From an uncultured Eubacteriales bacterium (GTDB taxonomy: Bacteria; Bacillota; Clostridia; Oscillospirales; Oscillospiraceae): 40,512 bases of DNA. This document shows, in pieces, positions 15,466 to 26,200 of this stretch (its first letter is position 1; each line of letters begins with the position of its first letter). A model generated the notes under the pieces. The model did not search any database. It saw only the letters and a program-made list of their open reading frames with translations, and was not told the DNA's origin. A program made the position numbers and the translations under genes. Where the stretch lies: positions 1-40,512 of the forward strand of contig UQXI01000028.1 of NCBI GenBank assembly GCA_900544975.1, written 5' to 3'.

Positions 15466-16961
15466 GGTTCCTCCTTTGCCCAATTGCGGCTGCAAGCCAC
15501 CGCCCGGTTCCAACCGGAGAGCCGTCTGTTTCGCTCCTGGGATGTGAGTTCCGGTCGGAAGATCCGGTCTACAGACCAGTTCCCAGCCACCTCCAAAGGG
15601 TTGCTCCAAAGTCCCACCGCCAGGCCGGCCAAGTAGGAAGCCCCCATCGCCGTGGTCTCCACGCACCGGGGCCGGAGCACTGGCACGCCAGTGAGATCTG
15701 CTTGGGTTTGCATCAGATAGTTGTTTGCCGATGCGCCGCCGTCCACCTTCAGAGCCGAAAGTGTGATGCCAGAATCCACCCGCATGGCGCGAAGCACATC
15801 CACCGTCTGATAAGCCAGGGCATCCAGCGTCGCCCGAATGATGTGATTGCGGTTTACCCCCCGGGTGAGACCCACAATGGTCCCCCGGGCGTAGGGATCC
15901 CAGTGGGGTGCACCCAGGCCGGTAAAGGCTGGCACCACGTAGCAGCCGTTGGTATCCGGCACCTGACGGGCCAGATACTCTGAATCCGCCGCACTATCCA
16001 ATAGCCGCAATTCATCCCGCAGCCATTGGATCGCGGCCCCTGCGGTGAACACAGAGCCTTCCAGGGCATACTGCACCCGACTTCCCAAGCCCCAGGCAAT
16101 GGTGGTCACCAGGCCGTTATGGGAGTCCACCGGCCTGTCTCCGGTATTCATCAGGAGGAAGCACCCGGTGCCGTAGGTGTTTTTCGCCTCCCCTGGCTGG
16201 AAACAGGCCTGACCAAAAAGCGCCGCCTGCTGGTCCCCCGCCGCCCCGGCAATGGGAATGGGGCCGCCAAAGAGGCAGGGATCGGTCATGCCGTAAATCT
16301 CACTGCTGGGACGAACCTCTGGCAGCATACACCGTGGAATTTCCAGCTCCTCCAAAATCTCATGGTCCCATTGCAACGTGTGGATATTGAAGAGCATGGT
16401 TCTGGAGGCGTTGGAGTAATCCGTTACATGGACCCGGCCCCCGGTGAGCTTCCAGATCAACCAGGTCTCTACCGTCCCAAAATATAGCTTGCCCTGCTCG
16501 GCCTGCTCCCGCGCCCCTGACACATGCTCCAAAATCCACCGGAGCTTGGTTGCGGAAAAATAGGCATCTAGCACCAGGCCGGTCTTACGCCGGATCGGCT
16601 CCACCAAACCTCGTTCTTTCAGGCTGTCGCAATACCCGGCAGTCCGGCGGCATTGCCAGACGATGGCCGGACACAGAGGCCGGCCGGTTTGGTTGTCCCA
16701 AACCACCGTGGTCTCCCGCTGATTGGTGATGCCAATGGCAGCAATGTCAGAAGCGGATGCGCCAATGTTCCGCATCGCCTTTTGGGCAACTTCCAGCTGG
16801 ACCGACCAGATTTCTTCTGCGTCGTGCTCCACCCAACCGGGCCGGGGAAAACACTGGGTGAACTCTTTCTGGGCCATGCTGCATACATTTCCCTCCCGGT
16901 CAAACAAAATGCACCGATTGCTGGTAGTTCCGGCATCCAGAGCCATGATGTATGGGGGCAT
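15462..16961 (-). CDS. glpK: Glycerol kinase
   Basis: This 499-residue FGGY kinase phosphorylates glycerol to sn-glycerol 3-phosphate. The N-terminus MPPYIMALDAGTTSNRCILF is the phosphate-1 loop. Further on are GITNQRETTVVWD, AGAAGDQQAALFGQ, YGTGCFLLMNTG and LKVDGGASANNYLMQ, the usual order of the FGGY family, and the length is that of GlpK (about 500). The frame is open from 17129, but the start at 16961 has GGAGGAG 5 bases upstream and aligns with the family N-terminus. A promoter with a palindromic -35 lies at 17017-17045. No glycerol facilitator or GlpD/GlpO gene is in the window. The gene overlaps the GNAT gene by 4 bases. Confidence 0.95.
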   Translation of the reverse strand: MPPYIMALDAGTTSNRCILFDREGNVCSMAQKEFTQCFPRPGWVEHDAEEIWSVQLEVAQKAMRNIGASASDIAAIGITNQRETTVVWDNQTGRPLCPAIVWQCRRTAGYCDSLKERGLVEPIRRKTGLVLDAYFSATKLRWILEHVSGAREQAEQGKLYFGTVETWLIWKLTGGRVHVTDYSNASRTMLFNIHTLQWDHEILEELEIPRCMLPEVRPSSEIYGMTDPCLFGGPIPIAGAAGDQQAALFGQACFQPGEAKNTYGTGCFLLMNTGDRPVDSHNGLVTTIAWGLGSRVQYALEGSVFTAGAAIQWLRDELRLLDSAADSEYLARQVPDTNGCYVVPAFTGLGAPHWDPYARGTIVGLTRGVNRNHIIRATLDALAYQTVDVLRAMRVDSGITLSALKVDGGASANNYLMQTQADLTGVPVLRPRCVETTAMGASYLAGLAVGLWSNPLEVAGNWSVDRIFRPELTSQERNRRLSGWNRAVACSRNWAKEEP

Positions 16962-17016
16962 GTCATCTCCTCCTCCCGATCTTCGCCTGACTCGATTTCC
17001 AAAAGCAGTCATTTTG

Positions 17017-17045
17017 ATTGTACCACGTATCTCAGCAAGTTGCAA
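17017..17045 (-). promoter_or_regulatory. Promoter of glpK
   Basis: On the minus strand, TTGCAA (17040-17045) and TACAAT (17017-17022) are 17 bases apart, with a TGG extension before the -10. The leader is about 55 bases. The same interval carries the divergent promoter of the next gene. Confidence 0.75.
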
Positions 17046-17049
17046 CTTG
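17036..17049. promoter_or_regulatory. Palindrome over the glpK -35 box (candidate operator)
   Basis: CAAGTTGCAACTTG is a perfect 14-bp palindrome centred on the -35 hexamer, and it fits the same pattern (CARRTTGCAAYYTG) as the site at 6793-6806. Confidence 0.45.
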
Positions 17050-17083
17050 TATGCCAGTGGCACTTCAATTCTGTGGTTCTTCC

Positions 17084-17111
17084 TTGATTCCCCCACAAAA
17101 TCTGGTATAAT
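17084..17111 (+). promoter_or_regulatory. Promoter of the PLP enzyme - MATE operon
   Basis: TTGATT (17084-17089) and a perfect extended -10, TGGTATAAT (TATAAT at 17106-17111), are separated by 16 bases. The leader to the start codon is about 100 bases. Confidence 0.75.
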
Positions 17112-17218
17112 AGTCCAAAGTTGAGCCATCTGCCTACAAAATCACAATTTGGGTCTCACCAAAAGACCCGTTAGGACAAGCACTCCAAATTCTGAGGGAT
17201 CAAAAAGAGGAATCTATC

Positions 17219-18502
17219 ATGAATGAACTGTTGGAAATGTACCAGGAAATGGGGATCTCCCCTGCTGTCTACCACCGGGGCGAGGCGGTTTTGGCCGGGC
17301 TCCGGGAGCGGTTTGACGCCATTGACCAGGTCGCAGAATATAACCAGAATAAGGTCCTCCACGCCATGCAGCGCAACCGGGTGTCGGCCGCCTGTTTTGC
17401 CGCCACCACGGGATATGGCTATGATGACGTGGGGCGGGACAATCTGGAGCGGGTTTACGCAGATGTCTTCCACACAGAAGCCGCTCTGGTGCGACCTCAG
17501 ATCACCTGTGGCACCCATGCCCTCACGGTGGCCCTCTCTGCCAATCTCCTGCCTGGAGACGAACTGCTCTCCCCGGCAGGAGGCCCGTATGACACCTTGG
17601 AAGAAGTCATTGGCATCCGGGAAAGCCCCTGCTCTCTGAAAGAATACGGCGTATCTTACCGGCAAGTGGATCTGCTGCCTGATGGAAGCTTTGACTATGA
17701 AAACATTCGCAAAGCCGTTACCTCCAAAACCAAGCTGGTCACCATTCAGCGTTCCAAGGGCTACGCCACCCGCCCCACCTTCTCCGTCCAACAAATCGGA
17801 GCGCTCATTTCCTTTGTCAAATCCATCCGTCCCGACATCATCTGTATGGTAGACAATTGCTACGGTGAATTTGTGGAAACCCAGGAGCCCTCTGATGTGG
17901 GGGCGGATATGGTGGTGGGATCCCTCATCAAAAACCCCGGCGGCGGCCTGGCTCCCATCGGGGGCTACATTTGCGGTACGAAGGCCTGCGTCTCCCGATG
18001 CGCCTACCGGCTCTCTGCCCCTGGCCTGGGCCAGGAGGTGGGGGCCAACCTGGGGCTGATGCCCCAGCTGTACCAGGGTTTCTTCCTGGCTCCTACTGTG
18101 GTAGCCGGCGCAGAAAAAGGCGCTATCTTTGCAGCCAATCTCTACGAACCCCTCGGCTACCGCTGCATCCCCGGCGCAGGGGAAAGCCGCCACGACATCA
18201 TTCAAGCCGTGGAGCTGGGCAGCGAGGAGGCCATGGTGGCCTTCTGCCGGGGCATCCAGGCTGCAGCTCCCGTAGACAGCTTCGCCGCTCCCATGCCCTG
18301 GGACATGCCCGGCTACGACAGTCCGGTCATCATGGCAGCTGGCGCATTTGTCCAGGGCTCCTCCATCGAACTCTCCGCAGACGGTCCCATTCGCCCTCCC
18401 TACGCCGTCTATTTCCAGGGGGGACTCACCTGGAACCACGCCAAGCTGGGCATTCTCATGAGCCTGCAAAAGCTCTGTGAGGCAGGGCTGGTACAGCTAT
18501 AG
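17219..18502 (+). CDS. Methionine gamma-lyase / aluminium-resistance family PLP enzyme
   Basis: This 427-residue fold-type I PLP protein is of the family called aluminium resistance protein or methionine gamma-lyase family (YnbB-like, Pfam Alum_res). Signatures are QITCGTHALTVALSANLLPGDE near residue 95 and AGGPYDTLEEVIG (cofactor phosphate region). Further on are DIICMVDNCYGEFVE with the pyridine Asp, and the Schiff-base lysine in VVGSLIKNPGGGLAPIGGYI at about residue 238. It may cleave a sulfur amino acid or a related substrate; the biochemical function of the family is poorly defined, and metal tolerance is a historical label. The ATG has AGAGG 8 bases upstream and the length is normal. 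It is followed 46 bases later by a MATE exporter and is divergent from glpK. Confidence 0.88.
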   Translation: MNELLEMYQEMGISPAVYHRGEAVLAGLRERFDAIDQVAEYNQNKVLHAMQRNRVSAACFAATTGYGYDDVGRDNLERVYADVFHTEAALVRPQITCGTHALTVALSANLLPGDELLSPAGGPYDTLEEVIGIRESPCSLKEYGVSYRQVDLLPDGSFDYENIRKAVTSKTKLVTIQRSKGYATRPTFSVQQIGALISFVKSIRPDIICMVDNCYGEFVETQEPSDVGADMVVGSLIKNPGGGLAPIGGYICGTKACVSRCAYRLSAPGLGQEVGANLGLMPQLYQGFFLAPTVVAGAEKGAIFAANLYEPLGYRCIPGAGESRHDIIQAVELGSEEAMVAFCRGIQAAAPVDSFAAPMPWDMPGYDSPVIMAAGAFVQGSSIELSADGPIRPPYAVYFQGGLTWNHAKLGILMSLQKLCEAGLVQL

Positions 18503-18548
18503 GCGGCAGGCTCGGAAGCCATCATCATAGAAACGGAGAGACGCAGTT

Positions 18549-19892
18549 ATGAATACGGATTTGACTGTGGGAAAGGCGGAGCGGGTCTTGTGGAGGTTCT
18601 GCATTCCCCTCTTTGGAAGCATCCTATTCCAGCAGCTGTATCACATCGCCGACAGCTGGGTGGCCGGAAAAATGATCGGAGAAAACGCCCTGGCTGCCGT
18701 AGGAAACAGCTATGAAATTACGCTCCTGTTCATCGCTTTTGCCTTTGGGTGTAACATCGGCTGCTCTGTGGTGGTATCCCGTCTGTTTGGCGGGAAGCAA
18801 TTCCGCGACATGAAGACCGCAGTGTACACTGCCATGATCTCCAGCGCCGTCTTATGCGCCCTGTTGATGGTATTTGGCATTTGCTGTAGCGGCCTACTTC
18901 TGCAGGCGATTCGTACCCCACAGGAAATTCTGGCGGATTCCAGGCTGTATCTGGATATTTACATCTGGGGACTCCCCTTCCTGCTGTTTTACAACATTGC
19001 CACAGGGATTTTCTCCGCCTTAGGCGACTCCAGAACCCCCTTTCTCTTCCTTGCCATATCGTCTACCGCCAACATTCTGGTGGACATTCTCTTTGTCGCC
19101 GGGTTCCACATGGGCGTATCCGGTGTCGCCTGGGCCACGTTTCTCTGCCAGAGCATCAGCTGCATCTTGGCCCTCGTTGCGGTGCTGCGCCGTCTGGCCG
19201 GCATTGCCGTAGCGGAAAGGGTTCCCCTCTTTTCCTTCAAACTGCTGGGAGACCTTGCTTCCATTGCTGTCCCCAGCATCTTGCAGCAGAGCTTCATCTC
19301 CGTTGGCAACATCTTGATCCAAAGCGTGATCAACAGCTGCGGCGTAGGCGTCACCGCCGGATATGCGGCGGCAATCAAGCTGAATAACTTGGTGACCACC
19401 TCCTTCACCACCCTGGGCAATGGCATTTCCAATTACACTGCACAAAATCTGGGAGCCGGGCTCAACACGAGAATTCGGGAGGGCTTCCGGGCAGGGGTCA
19501 AAATGGTGTGGATTCTCTGCTTGCCCATCACGCTGGTTTACCTGACAGCTACTCGGCAACTGATCACCTTCTTCATTCAATCCCCCTCCGAAACGGCCTT
19601 GAGGGCTGGGATGCAGTTCCTTTACGTAGTCGTCCCATTTTACTTCATCATGTCCACAAAACTGGTGGCCGATGGAGTCCTGCGGGGCTCCGGCCTGATG
19701 AAGCGTTTCATGGTCACCACCTTCACGGATTTGGTCTTGCGGGTGTCCCTGGCCAGCATCCTATCCAAATCCCTGGGCTATTTGGGGATCTGGTGTGCAT
19801 GGCCCATCGGCTGGAGCGTTGCGACGATGCTGTCCTTGTTGTTTTGTCGGAAGAGCTTTCAGAAAAATGGAGCAAACGCACGCATCACCTAA
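18549..19892 (+). CDS. MATE family efflux transporter
   Basis: This 447-residue inner-membrane protein has about 12 hydrophobic segments in two similar halves. The opening VLWRFCIPLFGSILFQQLYHIADSWVAGKMIGENALAAVGNSYE is the standard MATE start, and the second half begins LGDLASIAVPSILQQSFISVGNILIQ, the pseudo-repeat. It would export cationic compounds or metabolites using a sodium or proton gradient. A GGAGA site precedes the ATG. The short spacing to the PLP enzyme gene suggests one transcript. The substrate is unknown; the link with a sulfur-amino-acid-type PLP enzyme may be chance. Confidence 0.92.
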   Translation: MNTDLTVGKAERVLWRFCIPLFGSILFQQLYHIADSWVAGKMIGENALAAVGNSYEITLLFIAFAFGCNIGCSVVVSRLFGGKQFRDMKTAVYTAMISSAVLCALLMVFGICCSGLLLQAIRTPQEILADSRLYLDIYIWGLPFLLFYNIATGIFSALGDSRTPFLFLAISSTANILVDILFVAGFHMGVSGVAWATFLCQSISCILALVAVLRRLAGIAVAERVPLFSFKLLGDLASIAVPSILQQSFISVGNILIQSVINSCGVGVTAGYAAAIKLNNLVTTSFTTLGNGISNYTAQNLGAGLNTRIREGFRAGVKMVWILCLPITLVYLTATRQLITFFIQSPSETALRAGMQFLYVVVPFYFIMSTKLVADGVLRGSGLMKRFMVTTFTDLVLRVSLASILSKSLGYLGIWCAWPIGWSVATMLSLLFCRKSFQKNGANARIT

Positions 19893-19947
19893 TTGGGAAG
19901 GTGTTTTCTTTGTCCTCCACGTGTAACCAATTCGAACTGCCCACCAC

Positions 19948-19973
19948 GGGCGGACACATAGGTCCGCCCCTAC
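19948..19973 (+). repeat. REP-like palindromic element, copy 1
   Basis: The 26-bp element is itself a hairpin (GGGCGGAC ... GTCCGCCC) with a CTAC tail. It matches the reverse complement of 20086-20111 with one difference. By recall, such GTAGGGGCGGAC sequences are scattered through Oscillospiraceae genomes between genes. Confidence 0.7.
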
Positions 19974-20085
19974 GACGTGGGGGCAGGTGTTGAAGAAACG
20001 GGAAATGTTTGATAGATTGACTACATACAGGGAGTACTGGCATTTTCTACCAGCCGGATATCTCGTATTATCTTACTGATTTACC

Positions 20086-20111
20086 GTAGGGGCGGACCCA
20101 TGTGTCCGCCC
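20086..20111 (-). repeat. REP-like palindromic element, copy 2 (inverted)
   Basis: This is the inverted partner of 19948-19973, 112 bases away. Together they could form a long cruciform between the MATE and protease genes. The remaining part of 19893-20286 holds no recognisable gene apart from the terminator at 20226. Confidence 0.7.
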
Positions 20112-20225
20112 GGCGGAGACGCGTTCCGGTTTCCTCCTTCTGGGGCGAATTCGTAACATCCGCCATCCATCGCAATCTCTCGGTCAATACAAAAACCTCC
20201 CCCATACGCCAACCAGACGGAAACA

Positions 20226-20260
20226 TCCCCCATGGGCGAACCCATGGGGGATCTTTCCTA
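20226..20260 (+). terminator. Strong perfect hairpin between the convergent MATE and protease genes
   Basis: ATCCCCCATGGG (20226-20237) pairs perfectly with CCCATGGGGGAT (20242-20253) around a CGAA tetraloop, followed by CTTTCCTAT. The genes on either side converge, so it probably ends both transcripts. Just beyond is AAAAAGGAG with a spaced ATG and four codons ending in TAG (20277-20291), read as a relic. Confidence 0.75.
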
Positions 20261-20286
20261 TAAAAAGGAGCAACTATGAGAAACGC

Positions 20287-23200
20287 TTAGAACGCTTTGG
20301 AAAGGATGGTCAAGAACTTGGCCATCTGGGCCCGGGTGACAGAATTCTTGGGACCCACCGTGCCGTCGCCGTAGCCTTCCAGGAGGCCCGCAGCGGCGCC
20401 CCAGGCCATGGCTTCCTTGGCATAGTTGGAGATCTTACCAGCATCCTGGAAGATGGACAGATCCCCATTCTTCCCAGGCTCTTCGCCCAGAACGTTCACC
20501 ACATACCGGTACAGGAAGGTCATCCCCTGTTCCCGGGTCACGGTACCATTCGGAGCAAACTTCCCTTCGCCCATCCCCTGGGCAATACCAAGATCCTCTG
20601 CCCAGGCAACGGCATCGGTGTAATACTTGTCCGCAGCCACATCGGTGAAGCTGGCAGCTTCGGTCACTTCCGGTTCACCTGCCAGACGGTACAAGGTGGT
20701 CACCAGCATGCCACGGGTCAGCTGGGCCTCGGGGGCAAAGCGGGTGGCGCTCATGCCGTTCATGAGGCCGCGGGCAATGACGTAATCGGTGTAGGCGTGG
20801 TACCAGGCATAGGTGTTCAGATCGGTGAAGGTCTTGCTGCAGCAGCCCTCACCACCGTCACAGGTCTTGTACTCGATGTTCTCTTCGCCCACGATCACGG
20901 CATTCTCCGTGATGGTAAGGGTAGCGTTCGGCTCCACAATCAGCTTGCCCTCAATGGTCAGCTTTCCGTCGATGACTATATCGCCGGTCACGGTGACGGT
21001 CTTCCCGGCAGGCACGCAGGAGCCGTCGCCCAGAGCAATCTCCGTTTTACCGTCCCAAAGAACTTCAGGAACACGCTCCAGATCCCCAAACGTGACACAG
21101 AGATTCCGCTGACTGTTGAGGACTGTGGTAATCGCCGCATCTTTGCGGAAGACATTCCAACCCAGGTCCCGGAGCCCACTACCGATCCAGACCTGCTTGG
21201 GCCCGGTAGGCACTTGGTTGTAGTTTTCATCCCAAGTGTTACCCACAAAAGCCTGGCTGCCGATGTAAGAAATATGATCCGGAATGGTAATTTCCCCCAA
21301 GTTAGAGCAGTAGAACGCTTCTTTCTCCACCCGCTCCAGTGCCTCTGGAAGCTGAATGCTTTTTAGCGCGCTGCAGTAACGGAAGGCTCCCTTGCCAATC
21401 TGCCGGAGGGTGCTGGGAAGCTGGATTTCTTCCAGTTCATAGGCCACGTCAAACGCCTCCGCGCTAATCTGCGTGATTCCCTCACCCAGAATTGCCCTGC
21501 GGTAGTGACTTGCGCTGAATGCACCATCGCCAAAGGTCCCCACACTACCGGGCACCGTCAGGGTCTCATCGGCCCAAGTCTCCGCCTGTCCCATGGAGCT
21601 GAATGCCCGTTCCCGTATCACCGTCAGGCCCTGGGGCAGGTTGACAGAGGTTAACCCACCAGTGTCCGCCAGGCCCCGGTCCCCTATCATGGTTACTGTC
21701 TCCGGCAGAGTCACCCTGCCCTTGGCACGGTACATACCGCTTCTTGCAATACCGGTCACCGTGTAAGTCATGTCATCATCTTCTGAATACACTGTCTCAG
21801 GAATGACAATCTCTTCCCCCTGGTGACGATAGCAGCTGGTTACCATCACGGTCCGGTCACTGGTGGGCTGGTAAACTACACCATCCACCATAAAAGGCAG
21901 GCCAGTGTACACCACATAGGGAAGTCCATCCTTATACACCACACCGTGATAACCACTACTGAACAGGGCGCTAGCAGCAAATTCGCTGATGACCTCGATG
22001 TGCACCGCCTCCAGGCCTTCTGCTGGCCGAATGTAATCCATCACTCCGGTCCCAATATAGGACACGGATTTTCCAAACACGACGGTCTCCACATTTCTGC
22101 AACCAGAGAAGGCATAGTCCTCTACTCGTTCTACCTGATCCGGAATCAGGATTTCCCGACTTCCGGTATAGGCAAAGGCAGACATCCCAATTTCGCGGCA
22201 AGCCTCCGGAATCACAAAGGAGGTAAGACCCGCGTAGGCAAAGGCCGAGTCTCCAATAGAAAGAACTGTCTCCGGAATTTCTACCCGGGTCAGCTTCGAA
22301 CAGGATTGAAACATTTTCTTGGGGATAGCAGTCATACCCTGGGGTAAGACCACCTCTTCCAATGCAGCGTCGTAGGCGAATATCTCTTCTCCCAGCTCTT
22401 CCGGAAGGCCTTGAAACACCGCTCTCTTCAGACTGTAGCACCCCGAAAACGCCTCGCTTCCAAGCCGCTTCACCGTAGCAGGAATGATGGCTTCTGTCAG
22501 GCCAGTATAGCTGAAGACACTGGAGCCTATCGCCTCTAGGCTAGTCGGCAGGTTGCAGTTGACGCCGCTGGAATTCTGGAAGGCCTGATCATCCAGCCGA
22601 CGAATGGAATCCGGTAGATGGGTGATTTCCAGACCATAGCAGCTGGAAAAGGCGGATTGTCCAATGATTTCCATGGTGTCCGGCAGTGTAACCGCCGTGA
22701 TATCATTGTTGCCGCTGAAGGCGCTTTCTCCAATGCTGGTAACACGGAAGAGGATTCCTTCATAAGTCACTTCAGCAGGGATGACAAGATCGCCGGAAAG
22801 CTCTGGATAACTGCTCCAGCTGGAACCAGGGTCCCGGGTCAGCTGCACCGTATCGGGGCCTGTGACCTTGTACCAAAAATCTCCCGCCTGGAAGCGGTCA
22901 TTGAGGTACGGCGTCTCGCCGTAGTGATTCTGAAGTTCCTCGTTGGCGATGCCGGTTCCTACTGTAATGCGGCAGCTGGCTGTGAGGCCGGAGGCGGCTG
23001 TGGCGCTCACTGTCACAGAGCCGTTCCGAAGGCCGGTCACCTGGCCCGCTTCGTTCACAACCGCGATGGATTCATCTGCGCTGGTCCAAGTCAAGGGGAT
23101 GCTCTGGAGCTTGTCCGGGTGGATGGTATAAGCAACCTGCGCCGTTGCCCCCACATCTAGATGAAGATTTTCCAGGGTAATGGCTCGGGGGCCGATCTCC

Positions 23201-26200
23201 ACGTAGTTCTTACTGATGTTGCCCGCATAGTCCGTAGTGTACACGGTGATCCGGGCAGGGTTCAGCCCTTTTTTGGCACAAAGGTCCCCGTAGTTGGTAA
23301 TATCAATGCGTACCTTAGTCTGGAGCCCCGGCTCCGTGATTTTCTGGAAGCCGTCCCCCACCAGAGCCAGCCGCTCTTGGCTGGTGGAATCCCCCAACTG
23401 GATATAATTGACATAATGATTGTCTTGCACCAGGAATTCCAGAATATAACGCCCGTCCTCTTCCACCAGAGTAAAATCGGTAGCCTTGGGGGCGGTGTGA
23501 TCCAGGAAGAAGGGAATGTCCATAGTCTGGGTCACCTGGGACTGCCCCACACCGCCGGTGAGCCGATAAATGTAGCCCTGGCCCTCTGGCGCGTAGGTTC
23601 CATCCGCCAAGCATCCATTCCAGCCATCCCAAACTGCCAGGAGGGTGATGCCGCCGGAATTGGATGAGAAGAAATTCTTCGGTGCCCTGTCGTAATCGTA
23701 TTCCCACATGACGCTGCCGTCCGGGTCCAGAACGGAGAGCTTCAGATCCACTGCATTTCGGCGCAGACCCAAAAGGAGCGCCAAGGCCCGGTTTCCCTCT
23801 CCGTTGTAATCCGCAGAAAAGGCCAGTTTATCGTTATCGTAAGTCCCATCAAAACTCGTACCCAAGTAGTCCACACCAAAATAGTCTGTGCTGGCTCCCA
23901 GAAGCTGGGTGGGAGACATGTAATAATCTCCGTCGGGTGTGCCGTCAAACAGGGGAGCCTGTTCCCAGTCAGCATAGAAGCCCAGATACGGCAAACCCAG
24001 GGTCACCCCCTCCCCCTCCGGAGTCAGGCTCACATAGCCCTCTACGTAGTTGCCATTGGGGAAGTCTTTCAGAATCTGCTCCTTCCGACTCTCTGTCAGG
24101 GCGAGCGTGACGGTGCAGACTGCCTCGCCTCCCGCTGGGACGGTCAACTTACCTTGTTTTAGGCCTTCATAGGTCACAGTGTAGTCCGTTCCCTCCTGCA
24201 GGCTGCGGGTCACCATATCGATGAAACGGTGTCCCTGATCCTCCACAACCCCTTCCATCACGGAGTTAAAGTTGGGGGTGTAGGATAAGGCTTGCTGTCC
24301 CAGGTTATGTACCCGGAAGGTGAAGGCATAACGCCCTTCCCCGCTCTCACCCAACTCGGCCTTGGGTCGGTCACAGCCATCTACCGAGAGATATGCTTTC
24401 GTCGTAACGGCATCCTTCAGGTTGAGGACGCCAGCGCCCTGCTGCCGGGGAGAATACGGACTGCCGTCTTCCCGCACTGCAGGTCGGGCCGTGCTCATGA
24501 GAAGTGCATCTGTGAGATCGTGAATCTGGCTGGAGTCCGTCATCCCCAGCTCTTCCTCCAAATACTGCCGCACCACCGCCGCTGCACCGGCCATGTGGGG
24601 ACATGCCATGGAAGTGCCGCTCATGAGCTGATAGCCGCCGCCAGGCTTGGCAGAGGAAATGTTGCCACCAGGTGCAGCCATTTCCGGTTTCAACTGTAGG
24701 TCCGGCGTGGGTCCCCAGTCACTGAAGTCAGAAGGCTTGGCACAGGTATCCATGGCCCGGTAATCCACCCAGTCCGGAGAGAAAGAAATCAGCTTCTCCT
24801 CTGCCTGTTCCAATTTCTGCCCATCTTCCAGAGAGATGCCCACGGTTCCAATGGAAACCGACTCAGCCAGGCCAGGGACCAGGCTGCCAGCCTGGTTGTT
24901 ATAAAGGATGCAGCCCACAGCGCCAGCCGCTGCCGCATAATTGGCCTTTTCGGAAAATCCCAGAACACCCCGCTGGACTACTGCGATTTTTCCCGCCACG
25001 TCCAGACCTTCATAGTCCTCCGGAGCGCCCAGTCCAGGCACCATCACATACGGAAGCGTAACTTCCTTTTCTCCCCCGCAAATCATCTCTGCAGCGCGGA
25101 GCTCCTGTCCAGAGCCATTGTCCACACCGTTTTGAAAGAGGATCTCCGTCTGCCCCAGCTTCATGTAGCTGCATGTCACCTTGAAATTTTCCACGCTGGC
25201 CACAGACATTGCGGCAAAGGAGGTGGACGGGGTACTCACCAGAGCGCTGTCCGGGCTCTCCGCCAGGGGGAGACTGTTTCCATACCGGTTGCCAACGGCA
25301 CTGTTCCGATCATTGCCAGCCGCAATCATGAGGCTGACACCCGCCTGAGCACAGCGATAATAGGCATCCTGCACGGCCGTCTCCCGGGTGTCCCCAAAGC
25401 CAGCAGAAGCGCCGAGACTCATATTGACGGAGTCGGCTCCCAGAAGCACCGCATCCTCCAGGGCGGCCAGAATGGTGCTGTCCAAAATCGACCCATCCGG
25501 GCTGGTTACCTTCAGGATGAGCAGCTGCGCATTGGGCGCCACACCCTGCAGCTCACTGCAGGATCCCGCCACGGTACCTGCCACATGGGTGCCATGGCCA
25601 GAGGTATCCTGGACAGCTGCCGCACCGGCCTGCCCGGAACCATAGTCGTAGGCATAGGGTATCTTTCCGGAGACATAGACGTCCTCTGCGCCGTCCAGCT
25701 TTGCATGGAGTTCCACCTGGTCCATCTGGGCTTTTAGAGTCTCCAAAGTCATGGCCTGCTCCTGCGGCGCCTCGGAAAAGGCCTCATGAGCCGTATCCAA
25801 ACCTGTATCCAAAATGGCCACTTTCTTGCCCCTGCCATCATAGCCCATGGCGTTCACTACATCAGAGCCAATGCCCTCGGTGCTGCCTGCCATCAGGGGC
25901 TCCAATCCGGTCTCCACCGGAGTGGGTGCATCATAGCGGGTTGCCACATGGGCGGACTTCACACCGGGGAGGGCCCGCAGGGCCTCCAGATCTCCATAAC
26001 ACATCTCCATGGCAAACCCATTGAAAATGGTGGTGTACTCATACAGAAGGTTCGCCTCATGGCTGGCCGCCTGGGCCGCCGTCTGGGGCAGACGTCGGAT
26101 CTGCGCCTGCAAGGTCCTGTGGGTATCCTGCAAACGCTGGGCCTTCGCCTGGCAAGAAGCCGTGCGGAGGTCCTCCCGCCGCACCTGGCCATCCAGAAGC

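Noticed and set aside
17171..18469. 432-codon open frame on the minus strand
   Set aside because: It mirrors the PLP enzyme gene, whose active-site motifs are intact.
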